64,000 nt of DNA from Micromonospora andamanensis (GTDB taxonomy: Bacteria; Actinomycetota; Actinomycetes; Mycobacteriales; Micromonosporaceae): contig NZ_BOOZ01000024.1 in NCBI RefSeq assembly GCF_016863495.1, forward strand, positions 81,364-145,363, in the 5' to 3' direction. Positions 44,266-51,824 of the stretch are shown here, piece by piece. The translations under genes and the position numbers were made by a program. Under the pieces are notes generated by a model. It was not told the DNA's origin and ran no database searches. It saw only the letters and a list, made by a program, of their open reading frames with translations. Each line of letters starts with the position of its first letter. Position 1 is the first letter of the stretch.

Positions 44266-45069
44266 TCAGGCGACCAGGCCGGCCCGGAATCCGGCGGCCA
44301 CGGCGTGCGCCCGATCACGGGCACCGAGCTTGCGGAACAGCCGCCGGGCGTGGGTCTTCACGGTGTCCTCGGAGACGAACAGTTCCCGGCCGATCTCGGC
44401 GTTGCTCTTGCCCTCGGCCATCCCGAGCAACACCTGTAGCTCCCGCTCGGTGAGGCCGATCGTGGCCCGGTCGGGCCGGGTCGGTGACGGCTTCTCCGGC
44501 TCCGACTCGGTACCCGGCTCGGCAGGGTCGTCGCCGCGCTGTGCCGGCACCATCGCCGGCCCGCCTGCCGCGTCCGTACCCGGCCAGGTGGTCTGTGCCT
44601 CGCCGCCGGTGCGACCACCGGGCCCGGGCCGGACGGGGCCACCGACGGCTGCGGCGTCCCGGGCGGGGTCGACGATTCGGCGCCGGTTGGCCCGGCCGGG
44701 CGCGGCCAGCAGCAGCAACGCCTTGGCGACGGCGCTCGTCAGATCCTGGTCGACTCCCTGGATGAGCCCACGCGCCCCGGCGCCGATCGTCGCCGCCGCC
44801 GCCTCGGACTCCTCGGCGCCGAGCAGCAGGACAGCGGCCTGCGGGGCGCGGGCCAGCACCCGGCGGACGAAGCCGACGCTGTCGGGCCGGGTGAGCGCGG
44901 TGTCGGCGAGCACCACGTCGGCCGGACGCTCGGCCAACCGCAACATCACCTCAGGGTCGGAGACCGCCGTCCGGACGGCACCCGACAATCCCAACCGCGC
45001 TGCCGCGGAGGTCAGGTGCTGCGCCGCAAGCGGCGTTCGAACGCACACGAGAACGGTACGCACAGGCAT
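44266..45069 (-). CDS. bldM: BldM-type atypical response regulator
   Basis: 267 aa from ATG 45069; GTG 45063 is also possible. The LuxR HTH (residues 203-262: LTERELQVLLGMAEGKSNAE, then FVSEDTVKTHARRLF) is nearly identical to Streptomyces BldM. The receiver-like domain keeps Asp56 (VVLAD) but lacks the N-terminal acidic pair (VLVCV) and the conserved Lys, so it is unlikely to be phosphorylated normally. A 75-residue Pro/Gly/Arg linker separates the domains and is longer than in Streptomyces BldM. BldM controls sporulation genes, alone or with WhiI. It is divergent from whiD, as in Streptomyces. Confidence 0.88.
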   Translation of the reverse strand: MPVRTVLVCVRTPLAAQHLTSAAARLGLSGAVRTAVSDPEVMLRLAERPADVVLADTALTRPDSVGFVRRVLARAPQAAVLLLGAEESEAAAATIGAGARGLIQGVDQDLTSAVAKALLLLAAPGRANRRRIVDPARDAAAVGGPVRPGPGGRTGGEAQTTWPGTDAAGGPAMVPAQRGDDPAEPGTESEPEKPSPTRPDRATIGLTERELQVLLGMAEGKSNAEIGRELFVSEDTVKTHARRLFRKLGARDRAHAVAAGFRAGLVA

Positions 45070-45316
45070 CTCCTCTCCGGTGACGAGCAGACCATGAGCA
45101 GCCCCGGTCGGGAGGAGGTTCCGGGCAATCCTCCCAACTTTTCCGACAGATAGGGCATATGCCGCAATCCGCCAAGTGTTTTGGATCAAAGACGTGTGAG
45201 GCGAGGGACGCCCGGGTAGGGAGTGGCCAGGCCGGGAACGGTGCGCCTGCGCGGCCCGCCGCCCGGACAACCGGCCACAAGCTGTCTCGCGGTGCCGCGC
45301 GAGAGGAGGGGTGCTG

Positions 45317-45700
45317 ATGTCGAACGTACGTAGACTGCCCGGACCCATCGACGACCTCTGGGACTGGCAGCGGCTCGGCGCCTGCCGGGGCCGCGACAGC
45401 GCCCAGTTCTTCCACCCCGACGGCGAGCGGGGCTCGTCCCGGCTGCGCCGGGAATCCTCCGCCAAGGCCGTCTGCCGTGCCTGCCCGGTCCGCGCCGAGT
45501 GCGCCGCGCACGCCCTTGCGGTACGCGAGCCGTACGGCGTGTGGGGCGGGTTCAGCGAGTCCGAGCGGCTGCGCCTGCTCGCGGTCGGCTGGGAGGACCT
45601 CGCCGACCGCCGACAGACCCGTGTCGACGTCAACCGGCTGGAGGCCCGGCTGGGCCCCTCCCACCGGTCGACGGTGCCCATCCAACGCAACGTCGCCTGA
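45317..45700 (+). CDS. whiD: WhiB-family FeS regulator, WhiD/WhiB3-like
   Basis: 127 aa from ATG 45317, 7 nt after GAGAGGAGG. Four cluster ligands Cys23, Cys53, Cys56 and Cys62 (C-x29-C-x2-C-x5-C) are followed by the GVWGG turn (74-78). The N-terminal RLPGPIDDLWDWQRLGAC and the CPVRAECAAHALAVREPYGV block match WhiD of Streptomyces and WhiB3 of Mycobacterium. The neighbourhood (bldM, guaB2, groEL1, groES) is also the same. These 4Fe-4S proteins bind the housekeeping sigma factor region 4 and act in spore maturation or redox response. Confidence 0.93.
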   Translation: MSNVRRLPGPIDDLWDWQRLGACRGRDSAQFFHPDGERGSSRLRRESSAKAVCRACPVRAECAAHALAVREPYGVWGGFSESERLRLLAVGWEDLADRRQTRVDVNRLEARLGPSHRSTVPIQRNVA

Positions 45701-45714
45701 CCGACCGCACCACC

Positions 45715-45744
45715 GACGCCGCGTCCCGACCCGGACGCGGCGTC
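45715..45744 (+). terminator. Terminator of whiD
   Basis: GACGCCGCGTCC / GGACGCGGCGTC, a perfect 12-bp stem with a 6-nt loop, 15 nt after the whiD stop. Confidence 0.85.
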
Positions 45745-45914
45745 GCCATGTCCGCCACCTCCCGTGGCGGGGCGATCGGACGGCGGGAGACGACCCACGC
45801 CACGGGACGTGCCCGAGCGCCTCGATCCACACCGCTCCACGGGACCGCGCCCGACGGTAGTCGTCGACTTGGTCTCCACCCGGAGATGTCGTCGGCCCCG
45901 ATGCTTCCCATCAG

Positions 45915-46010
45915 GCGCTGTCGAGCTGACCCGTCTGCGCCATCACAGGTCGCGACCCCTCCACGCCCATCACGCGTCGCGACCCGCCTGCGCCATCAGC
46001 TCGACAGTGC
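45915..46010. repeat. Inverted repeat enclosing short direct repeats
   Basis: GCGCTGTCGAGCTGA (45915-45929) pairs with TCAGCTCGACAGTGC (45996-46010) over 15 bp with one mismatch. Between them CATCAC-N2-GTCGCGACCC occurs twice, and CTGCGCCATCA also occurs twice. The origin is unknown. It may be a remnant of a dispersed palindromic element. Confidence 0.55.
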
Positions 46011-46126
46011 CCGCACCAACCACCCCGGGGCCACCTCGGACGTACCGTCTGGCCTGACGATGCCCGCGCCTGGACGGCTCGGCGGGAGCGTCGTCCGGTC
46101 AGAGCCAACGCCGCGAGCGGGACGGG

Positions 46127-47842
46127 TCAGCTGACGGTGAGCGTGACGGAGTGCCAGCCGGTCGCGCCGTCGGGCGCGACACCGCGCGTCTCGCCGGTCT
46201 GCGTCTCGCCGGTGCTGTCCGTCGCCCGGACCTGGAGGGTGTGTTCCCCAGGAGTGGCCGGCCACTGCCACGACCACTGCACCCAGGTGTCCACCGAGAT
46301 CGTCGGTGCCAGCTGGGCCTCCTGCCAGGGCCCCTCGTCGACGCGTACCTCGACGCGGTCGATGCCCCGGTGCTGCGCCCAGGCGACGCCGGCGACGGTG
46401 ACCGGGCCGGCGGCCGGGCGGTTGCGTGGGCGGGGCGTGTCGATCCGCGACTGCGTCTTCACCGGCCCCTGCGCCGACCAGCCCCGGGGGACCCAGTACG
46501 CGTCGAAGTCGGCGAAGCTGGTCAACTCCAGCTCGGTGATCCACTTGCATGCCGAGACGTAGCCGTACAGGCCGGGCACCACCATCCGGACCGGGAAGCC
46601 GTGCTGCACCGGTAGCGGCTCGCCGTTCATGCCGACGGCGAGCAGCGCGTCCCGTCCGTCACGCAGCACGGCCGTCGGGGTGCCACAGGTCCAACCGTCC
46701 ACCGAACGCCCGACCACCTGGTCGGCACCGTCCAGCGGCCCCACCTCGTCGAGCAGCTCCCGGATCGGTACGCCGAGCCAGCACGCGTTGCCGATCAGAT
46801 CGCCACCGACCTCGTTTGAGACGCAGGCGAGCGTCACGTACCGCTCCACCATGGGTCGGGCGAGCAGGTCGGCATAGCTCAGGGTGACCGGGTTGCGGAC
46901 CCGGCCGTGAATGCGCAGCTGCCAGGTCGCGGGATCGACCTGCGGCACCACGAGCGCGGTGTCGATCCGGTAGAAGCTGCGGTTCGACGTGACGTAGCTG
47001 GCCAGCCCGGGCTGGGCCAGGTCGGCGCCGGCCGGCACCGGTGGTGCGGCGGAGACCGGGGCCGGCAGCGTGATCGCCTCGCGGGCGGCCGACACGCCCT
47101 GGCGGCCGGCCAGCCATCGCCCGGCGACTCCCCCGACGGCTGCCACCCCGAGCACGGTGCCGACGCCGGTGAGGAACCGCCGCCGCGAGTCCGGGTCGAC
47201 CCGCCGCCCCGGCCCTCCGGGGACCGGCGGCCTTCCCGGGACTGGGCTTCCCGGGACGGGCGGGCTTTCGGCGGACGCGGTCGAGCGAGACGCGGTCCCG
47301 CCGGTCCCCTCGGAGGTTGCGACCGAGTCCGGGTCTGGCGCGGCAACTGCGGGACCGGTCGCTGGTGGCGGGCCGGCCGGTGTGGGTGGGGACCAGGGCC
47401 ACGGGTCCAGCTCCAGCGGGCCGGCGACGAAGGCCCAGAGCGCCAGTCCGCCGACCGCCGCACCGACAAGTGACGGCAGCACGTCGGCGGCGTCCGCGCC
47501 GGCCCGGGTCAGGGCCGCCGCCGCGCCGATCCCGCCGAAGACGACGATGCCGGCCAGGCCCACCGTCAGCCGGCGGACGGCCAGCATGCCCAACAGGGCG
47601 GCGAAGCCGCCGAGCAGCAGCGCCGTACCGACCAGCAGGGCGATCTTGTCGTAGCTGCCGAAGACCTCGATGCCGAACCGCTTGACCGGTTCGGGGGCGG
47701 TGTCCACCACGAGGCCGCCGACCGCGACGAGCGGCGACGAGCGGGGGCCGGTCAGGGCGGCGACCAGTTCGGCGGTGCCGATGGCCGCCGCAGCGGCGGC
47801 GACGCCGGCCAGGGCGGCGAAGCGGGGTGTCGTGCTGCTCAC
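46127..47842 (-). CDS. Membrane-anchored molybdopterin oxidoreductase (sulfite-oxidase fold)
   Basis: 571 aa from GTG 47842. The N-terminal 160 residues contain about four membrane segments. A Pro/Ser-rich spacer follows, then RRRFLTGVGTVLGVAAVGG (twin-Arg-like plus a further membrane segment) near 205-235. The molybdopterin domain has the Cys ligand in YVTLACVSNEVGG. It continues with PVQHGFPVRMVVPGLYG and ends in the Mo-co dimerisation domain. It is an extracytoplasmic sulfite-oxidase-family enzyme. The electron partner and substrate are unknown. Confidence 0.88.
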   Translation of the reverse strand: MSSTTPRFAALAGVAAAAAAIGTAELVAALTGPRSSPLVAVGGLVVDTAPEPVKRFGIEVFGSYDKIALLVGTALLLGGFAALLGMLAVRRLTVGLAGIVVFGGIGAAAALTRAGADAADVLPSLVGAAVGGLALWAFVAGPLELDPWPWSPPTPAGPPPATGPAVAAPDPDSVATSEGTGGTASRSTASAESPPVPGSPVPGRPPVPGGPGRRVDPDSRRRFLTGVGTVLGVAAVGGVAGRWLAGRQGVSAAREAITLPAPVSAAPPVPAGADLAQPGLASYVTSNRSFYRIDTALVVPQVDPATWQLRIHGRVRNPVTLSYADLLARPMVERYVTLACVSNEVGGDLIGNACWLGVPIRELLDEVGPLDGADQVVGRSVDGWTCGTPTAVLRDGRDALLAVGMNGEPLPVQHGFPVRMVVPGLYGYVSACKWITELELTSFADFDAYWVPRGWSAQGPVKTQSRIDTPRPRNRPAAGPVTVAGVAWAQHRGIDRVEVRVDEGPWQEAQLAPTISVDTWVQWSWQWPATPGEHTLQVRATDSTGETQTGETRGVAPDGATGWHSVTLTVS

Positions 47843-47960
47843 CCGCCAAGTGTTTCCCACCGACCACCGGTCCGGTAGTCGGCGTCAGCGTCCGTAACCT
47901 CTCGTCACCGGTGCGCCGCACGTCCGCCGCCAGGCCGGAGCCACGACCGCCGTTGACGCG

Positions 47961-47997
47961 CGTGGGGCGCACCGTCTCGTCGACGGTGCGCCCCACG
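47961..47997 (-). terminator. Terminator of the groES-groEL operon
   Basis: CGTGGGGCGCACCGTC (47961-47976) pairs perfectly over 16 bp with 47982-47997 around TCGTC. It lies about 20 nt after the groEL stop. Confidence 0.85.
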
Positions 47998-48015
47998 TTC
48001 GGCGTACGGCAGGGC

Positions 48016-49665
48016 TCAGAAGCCCGGGCCGTGCTGGTGGCTGTGACCGTGGCCGTGCGAGTGGCCGTGGCCGCCCGCGGCGGGCTCCGGCTCGGCCGGC
48101 TTCTCCACCACGAGGCTCTCGGTGGTGAGCAGCAGACCGGCGATCGACGCGGCGTTGGTGACCGCGTTGCGGGTCACCTTCACCGGGTCGATGATGCCGG
48201 ACTTGGTCAGGTCGACGTACTCGCCGACGGCGGCGTCGAGGCCGTGGCCCCAGTCGCTGCCGGTGACCTTCTGCACGACGACGTAACCGTCGTGGCCGGC
48301 GTTCTGGGCGATCCAGCGCAGCGGCTCGACAAGTGCCTTACGCACGATCGACACGCCGACCTTCTCGTCACCGGTGAAGCCGAGGTCGTCGTCGAGCACC
48401 GGCAGGATCTGCGCCAGGGCGGCGCCGCCACCGGGCACCGTACCCTCCTCGACCGCGGCCTTGGTCGCGGCGATGGCGTCCTCGATGCGGTGCTTGCGCT
48501 CCTTCATCTCGACCTCGGTGGCCGCGCCGACCTTGACCACCGCGACACCGCCGGAGAGCTTGGCCAGCCGCTCGGCGAGCTTCTCCCGGTCCCACTCGGA
48601 GTCCGAGGCCTCGATCTCCTTGCGGATCTGGGCGACCCGGTCGGCCACCTCGCTGGCCTGGCCACCACCCTCGACGACAGTGGTGTTCTCCTTGTCGACA
48701 ACGATGCGCCGAGCGCTGCCCAGCACCTCCAGGCCGACCTGGTCGAGCTTGTAGCCGAGCTCCGGGGCGACCAGCTCGGCGCCGGTGAGGATCGCCATGT
48801 CCTGGAGCATCGCCTTGCGGCGGTCACCGAAGCCGGGCGCCTTGACCGCGCAGACCTTGATGGTCTTGCGGATGGCGTTGACCACCAGGGTGGACAGCGC
48901 CTGACCCTCGACGTCCTCGGCGATGATGAGCAGCGGCTTGTTGTTCTGGAGGACCTTCTCCAGCAGCGGCAGCAGCTCCTCGATCGCGGAGATCTTCTGC
49001 GTGGTGATCAGGACGTACGCGTCCTCCAGCACCGACTCCTGCGACTCCGCGTCGGTGACGAAGTTCGGCGAGATGAAGCCCTTGTCGAACTGGAGTCCCT
49101 CGGTGACGTCCAGTTCGGTGTGCAGCGCGGAGCCCTCCTCGACGGTGATGACACCGTCACGGCCGACCTTCTCCATCGCCTCGGCGATCAGCTCGCCGAT
49201 TGTGGCGTCCTGCGCGGAGATCGTCGCCACGTGCGCGACGGACTTCTTGTCGGAGACGTCGACCGCCTTGCCGAGCAGCGCCTCGGAGACCTTGGCGGCG
49301 GCGGCGTCGATGCCCCGCTTGAGGCCGGCCGGGTTGGCGCCAGCGGTGACGTTGCGCAGGCCCTCACGGACCATGGCCTGGGCGAGCACGGTCGCGGTGG
49401 TGGTCCCGTCGCCGGCGACGTCGTTGGTCTTGGTCGCCACCTCCTTGACCAACTGCGCGCCGAGGTTCTCGTACGGGTTGGTGAGCTCGATCTCCTTGGC
49501 GATGGTCACGCCATCGTTGGTGATCGTCGGCGCACCGAATTTCTTGTCGAGGACGACGTTGCGCCCGCGCGGCCCGAGGGTGACCTTGACCGTGTCCGCG
49601 AGCGCGTTGACACCGTGCTCCAGCAGGTGCCGGGCGTCGTCCGAGAAGCTCAGGATCTTCGCCAT
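48016..49665 (-). CDS. groEL1: Chaperonin GroEL, GroEL1 type with His-rich tail
   Basis: 549 aa. The ATP site is GDGTTTATVLAQ (Asp86 onward), with GPRGRNVVLDKK, AVKAPGFGDRR and VPGGGAAL at the usual places. The C-terminus is Gly/His-rich (AGGHGHSHGHGHSHQHGPGF) rather than the usual GGM repeat, as in actinobacterial GroEL1. It follows groES in the same operon. The classic GGM-tailed GroEL2 is normally elsewhere in such genomes. His tails of this kind can bind nickel or copper. Confidence 0.96.
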   Translation of the reverse strand: MAKILSFSDDARHLLEHGVNALADTVKVTLGPRGRNVVLDKKFGAPTITNDGVTIAKEIELTNPYENLGAQLVKEVATKTNDVAGDGTTTATVLAQAMVREGLRNVTAGANPAGLKRGIDAAAAKVSEALLGKAVDVSDKKSVAHVATISAQDATIGELIAEAMEKVGRDGVITVEEGSALHTELDVTEGLQFDKGFISPNFVTDAESQESVLEDAYVLITTQKISAIEELLPLLEKVLQNNKPLLIIAEDVEGQALSTLVVNAIRKTIKVCAVKAPGFGDRRKAMLQDMAILTGAELVAPELGYKLDQVGLEVLGSARRIVVDKENTTVVEGGGQASEVADRVAQIRKEIEASDSEWDREKLAERLAKLSGGVAVVKVGAATEVEMKERKHRIEDAIAATKAAVEEGTVPGGGAALAQILPVLDDDLGFTGDEKVGVSIVRKALVEPLRWIAQNAGHDGYVVVQKVTGSDWGHGLDAAVGEYVDLTKSGIIDPVKVTRNAVTNAASIAGLLLTTESLVVEKPAEPEPAAGGHGHSHGHGHSHQHGPGF

Positions 49666-49685
49666 CTATGTCCCTTCGGAAGCGA

Positions 49686-49721
49686 CGTTGCCCCGGCCCG
49701 GCGAGCCGGACCGGGGCAACG
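49686..49721 (-). terminator. Hairpin between groES and groEL
   Basis: CGTTGCCCCGG (49686-49696) pairs with CCGGGGCAACG (49711-49721), and an inner CCGG/CCGG pair extends it. It probably lowers groEL relative to groES or marks a processing site. Confidence 0.65.
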
Positions 49722-49736
49722 ACACTGATCGGTTGC

Positions 49737-50051
49737 TTACTTCTCGATGACCGCGAGGACGTCGCGGGCGGAGAGCACCAGGTACTCCTCGCCGGCGTAC
49801 TTGACCTCGGTGCCGCCGTACTTCGAGTAGAGAACGGTGTCGCCGACGGAGACGTCGATCGGCACGCGGTTGCCCTTGTCGTCGATCCGGCCCGGGCCGA
49901 CAGCGAGGACGGTGCCCTCCTGCGGCTTCTCCTTGGCGGTGTCGGGGATCACAATGCCCGAGGCGGTGGTGGTCTCGGCCTCGTTCGCCTGGACCACGAT
50001 GCGGTCCTCGAGCGGCTTGATCGCAACCTTGGTCGCGGTAGTCACGGGCAT
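49737..50051 (-). CDS. groES: Co-chaperonin GroES
   Basis: 104 aa from ATG 50051 with GGAGGG about 7 nt upstream; the longer reading is upstream leader. It contains KPLEDRIVVQANEAETTTASG (the mobile loop), EGTVLAVGPGR and VLYSKYGGTEVKYAGEEYLVL. It forms the heptameric lid of GroEL. It is the first gene of the operon, controlled by two CIRCE sites. Confidence 0.97.
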   Translation of the reverse strand: MPVTTATKVAIKPLEDRIVVQANEAETTTASGIVIPDTAKEKPQEGTVLAVGPGRIDDKGNRVPIDVSVGDTVLYSKYGGTEVKYAGEEYLVLSARDVLAVIEK

Positions 50052-50187
50052 ACCCTCCTGGGGTACTTGGTTTCGTTGCCGGTCGGCATGCCGACCGGCG
50101 TCAATCTGCCACATGCCACCGGGCGGGGCCGTCGTCGCGGGTGCCGGTCCGCCTGGCGTTCAACCCCCGGACACCAGGGCCCGAAGG

Positions 50188-50214
50188 TTGGCACCCTCAG
50201 GGTGAGAGTGCTAA
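50188..50214 (-). promoter_or_regulatory. CIRCE element, proximal to groES
   Basis: TTGGCACCC-N9-GAGTGCTAA. The right half matches the CIRCE consensus exactly; the left half has two differences. It is a binding site for the heat-shock repressor HrcA, lying just downstream of the promoter -10 box. Confidence 0.85.
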
Positions 50215-50218
50215 TCGC

Positions 50219-50247
50219 AGGTTATTCCTCGGCTAGCACTCCGTCAA
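50219..50247 (-). promoter_or_regulatory. groES-groEL promoter
   Basis: On the minus strand TTGACG (50247-50242), a 17-nt spacer, then TAACCT (50224-50219). The -35 box lies inside the 9-nt spacer of the distal CIRCE, so HrcA bound there would block RNA polymerase. Confidence 0.75.
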
Positions 50248-50259
50248 GGAGAGTGCCAA
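50233..50259 (-). promoter_or_regulatory. CIRCE element, distal
   Basis: CTAGCACTC-N9-GAGTGCCAA. Each half has one difference from TTAGCACTC-N9-GAGTGCTAA. With the proximal copy it brackets the groES promoter, a typical dual-CIRCE HrcA arrangement. Confidence 0.9.
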
Positions 50260-50422
50260 TCCGCCACCCTCGTGTCGCCGCTCCTCCGCACCCACGTCAC
50301 CACTTTTTCCACACTGTTCCGCAGTCGTTCGCCAGGGTTGACCGCAACACGCCGACAGCGACTTCCCCGCCGAGCGGCCGACCCTTACTCTCCGGCGCGA
50401 CAACGTCACGGAGGGCGGATGG

Positions 50423-51223
50423 ATGGCGGACATACCAACCCTGGGATTCCTGCGCGACCAGTTGCGTCGGGCTCGCAAGGTGCGCGGGCTCAGCCAGGAG
50501 GAGCTGAGCAAGATGATCAACTACTCCCCGTCGGCGGTGAGCGCGATGGAGATCGGCCCGAACCAGCTGAGCGCCGACTACCTGGCCCGGTTCGACAAGG
50601 TGCTGGAGACCGGCGGCCTCTTCGTCGGGATGCTGGAGCTGATCCGGCTGCACGCCGAGCCGGACTGGTTCCGACCGTGGGGCGAGATCGAGCGGGAGGC
50701 TGTCGCGCTGCGCTGGTACGACCCGGCAGTGGTGCCGGGCCTGCTCCAGACCGAGGCGTACGCGCGGGCGATGCTGCGGGCCGGCCCACCGCTCACCGAC
50801 GAGCAGATCGAGAAGCGGGTGCTGGCCCGGATGGCCCGGCAGGATGTGCTCGCCCGCGAGGAGCCGCCGCAACTCGTCGCGGTGCTCGACGAGCAGGTGC
50901 TGCGCCGGCAGGTGGGCGAGCGCGCGACAATGCGCGAGCAGCTGGAACACCTGCGCAGCCTCACCGACCGCCCGCACGTCCAGGTGCGGATCGTCCCGGC
51001 CGAGACCCCGTGGTACGGCGGGCTTGCTGGCCCGTTCGTGCTGGCCCGGCTCGCCGACGGCACCGAGGTGGCGCACCTGGACAACCAGCTCCGGGGGCAC
51101 ACCGTGGACAGCCCGAACGACCTTGCCAGCCTGGGGCGGCGTTGGGAGACTGTGGCCGGTGAGGCGCTGCCGCGCCGGCAGTCCGCCCGCCTGATCGAGG
51201 AAGTGGCGAAGTCATGGACCTGA
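50423..51223 (+). CDS. XRE regulator with DUF5753 domain
   Basis: 266 aa with GGAGGG upstream. The N-terminal HTH (residues 8-62: LRDQLRRARKVRGLSQEELS, YSPSAVSAMEIG) is followed by DUF5753 (about 85-260: WFRPWGEIEREAVALRWYDP, VPGLLQTEAYARAML, VQVRIVPAETPWYGGL). This is the WhiJ-like class, many copies per actinomycete genome, nearly always paired with a DUF397 partner. Its stop overlaps the DUF397 start by 10 nt. Confidence 0.92.
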   Translation: MADIPTLGFLRDQLRRARKVRGLSQEELSKMINYSPSAVSAMEIGPNQLSADYLARFDKVLETGGLFVGMLELIRLHAEPDWFRPWGEIEREAVALRWYDPAVVPGLLQTEAYARAMLRAGPPLTDEQIEKRVLARMARQDVLAREEPPQLVAVLDEQVLRRQVGERATMREQLEHLRSLTDRPHVQVRIVPAETPWYGGLAGPFVLARLADGTEVAHLDNQLRGHTVDSPNDLASLGRRWETVAGEALPRRQSARLIEEVAKSWT

Positions 51224-51405
51224 CCCGTGCCGCCTGGCGCAAATCCTCCCGCAGCAATCAGAACGGCGGCGCCTGCGTCGAGGTCGCCGACAACCTGCCC
51301 GGAGTGGTCGCCGTACGCGACAGCAAGGACCCGGCCGGCCCGGCACTCGCCTTCACCCCGGCCGCCTGGCGCGCCTTCATCACCACCCACGCCCCCACCC
51401 GCTAG
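51214..51405 (+). CDS. DUF397 small protein, partner of the XRE regulator
   Basis: 63 aa, ATG 51214. It has the hallmark DUF397 sequence: WRKSSRSNQNGGACVEVA and VAVRDSKDPAGPALAFTPAAWRAF. It is translated by coupling with the regulator. In Streptomyces such proteins act with WhiJ-like regulators in development, and toxin-antitoxin-like behaviour has been suggested for some pairs. The role here is unknown. Confidence 0.92.
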   Translation: MDLTRAAWRKSSRSNQNGGACVEVADNLPGVVAVRDSKDPAGPALAFTPAAWRAFITTHAPTR

Positions 51406-51824
51406 ACCCGACTTGGACACGGCGTCCGCCCACGCTGCGCGCCCGCTCACCGCCGGCCCGGTGCCCGACGCGGACGACACGTCCGGCTGCGCCGTGCCCG
51501 CTCACCGCCGCCTCGGCCCGACTCGGCTGGCCTGCGGAGTCAGCCCGCACTCACCCTCGCTGGCGCGCCCCCGGTTGCGGCATGACGCGGCCTCCCACCG
51601 AGCTGACAGCCCAAGATGCCGCAACCCGCGACCTCTCGCCGGGCCGGGGCCTCAGGATGCCGCCCGCCACGCCCGCCCGCCGGACCGAGACCCGGGTTGC
51701 CGCAAGTCGCGCCTTCCGGCCGGCGTGAGGGCCCAAGATGCCGCAGGTCGCGACCGGCATGCCCGCGAGGGGCCGGCCTGGGCCTCCGGCGGGGCGGGCG
51801 AGGGCGAGGCGGAACAATGGGCGG
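51406..51824. other. Intergenic region with tandem repeats
   Basis: 419 nt. The left half shows no gene. The right half carries four ~41-nt direct repeats (51615 onward) and an inverted relative at about 51571-51590. Confidence 0.6.
51615..51777. repeat. Four direct repeats with ~41-nt period
   Basis: The core GATGCCGC (GTTGCCGC in the third) occurs at 51615, 51656, 51696 and 51737: spacings of 41, 40 and 41 nt. It is followed in three units by a purine/C-variable CGCG(A/C)C segment and a GC-rich remainder. A related copy in inverse orientation lies at about 51571-51590. The repeats end before the methyltransferase start. They are degenerate, unlike CRISPR repeats. Confidence 0.6.

Larger units (their letters stand above)
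45701..46126. other. Convergent gap with repeats between whiD and the molybdopterin enzyme
   Basis: 426 nt without a gene. It holds the whiD terminator at 45715-45744 and a small repeat structure at 45915-46010. The remaining sequence shows nothing clear. Confidence 0.6.

Noticed and set aside
47827..49728. 633-codon plus-strand frame opposite groEL
   Set aside because: Antisense shadow of groEL; no family resemblance.
51615..51777. Possible CRISPR array
   Set aside because: Only four degenerate repeats of which just the 8-nt core is shared, no distinct spacers and no cas genes.
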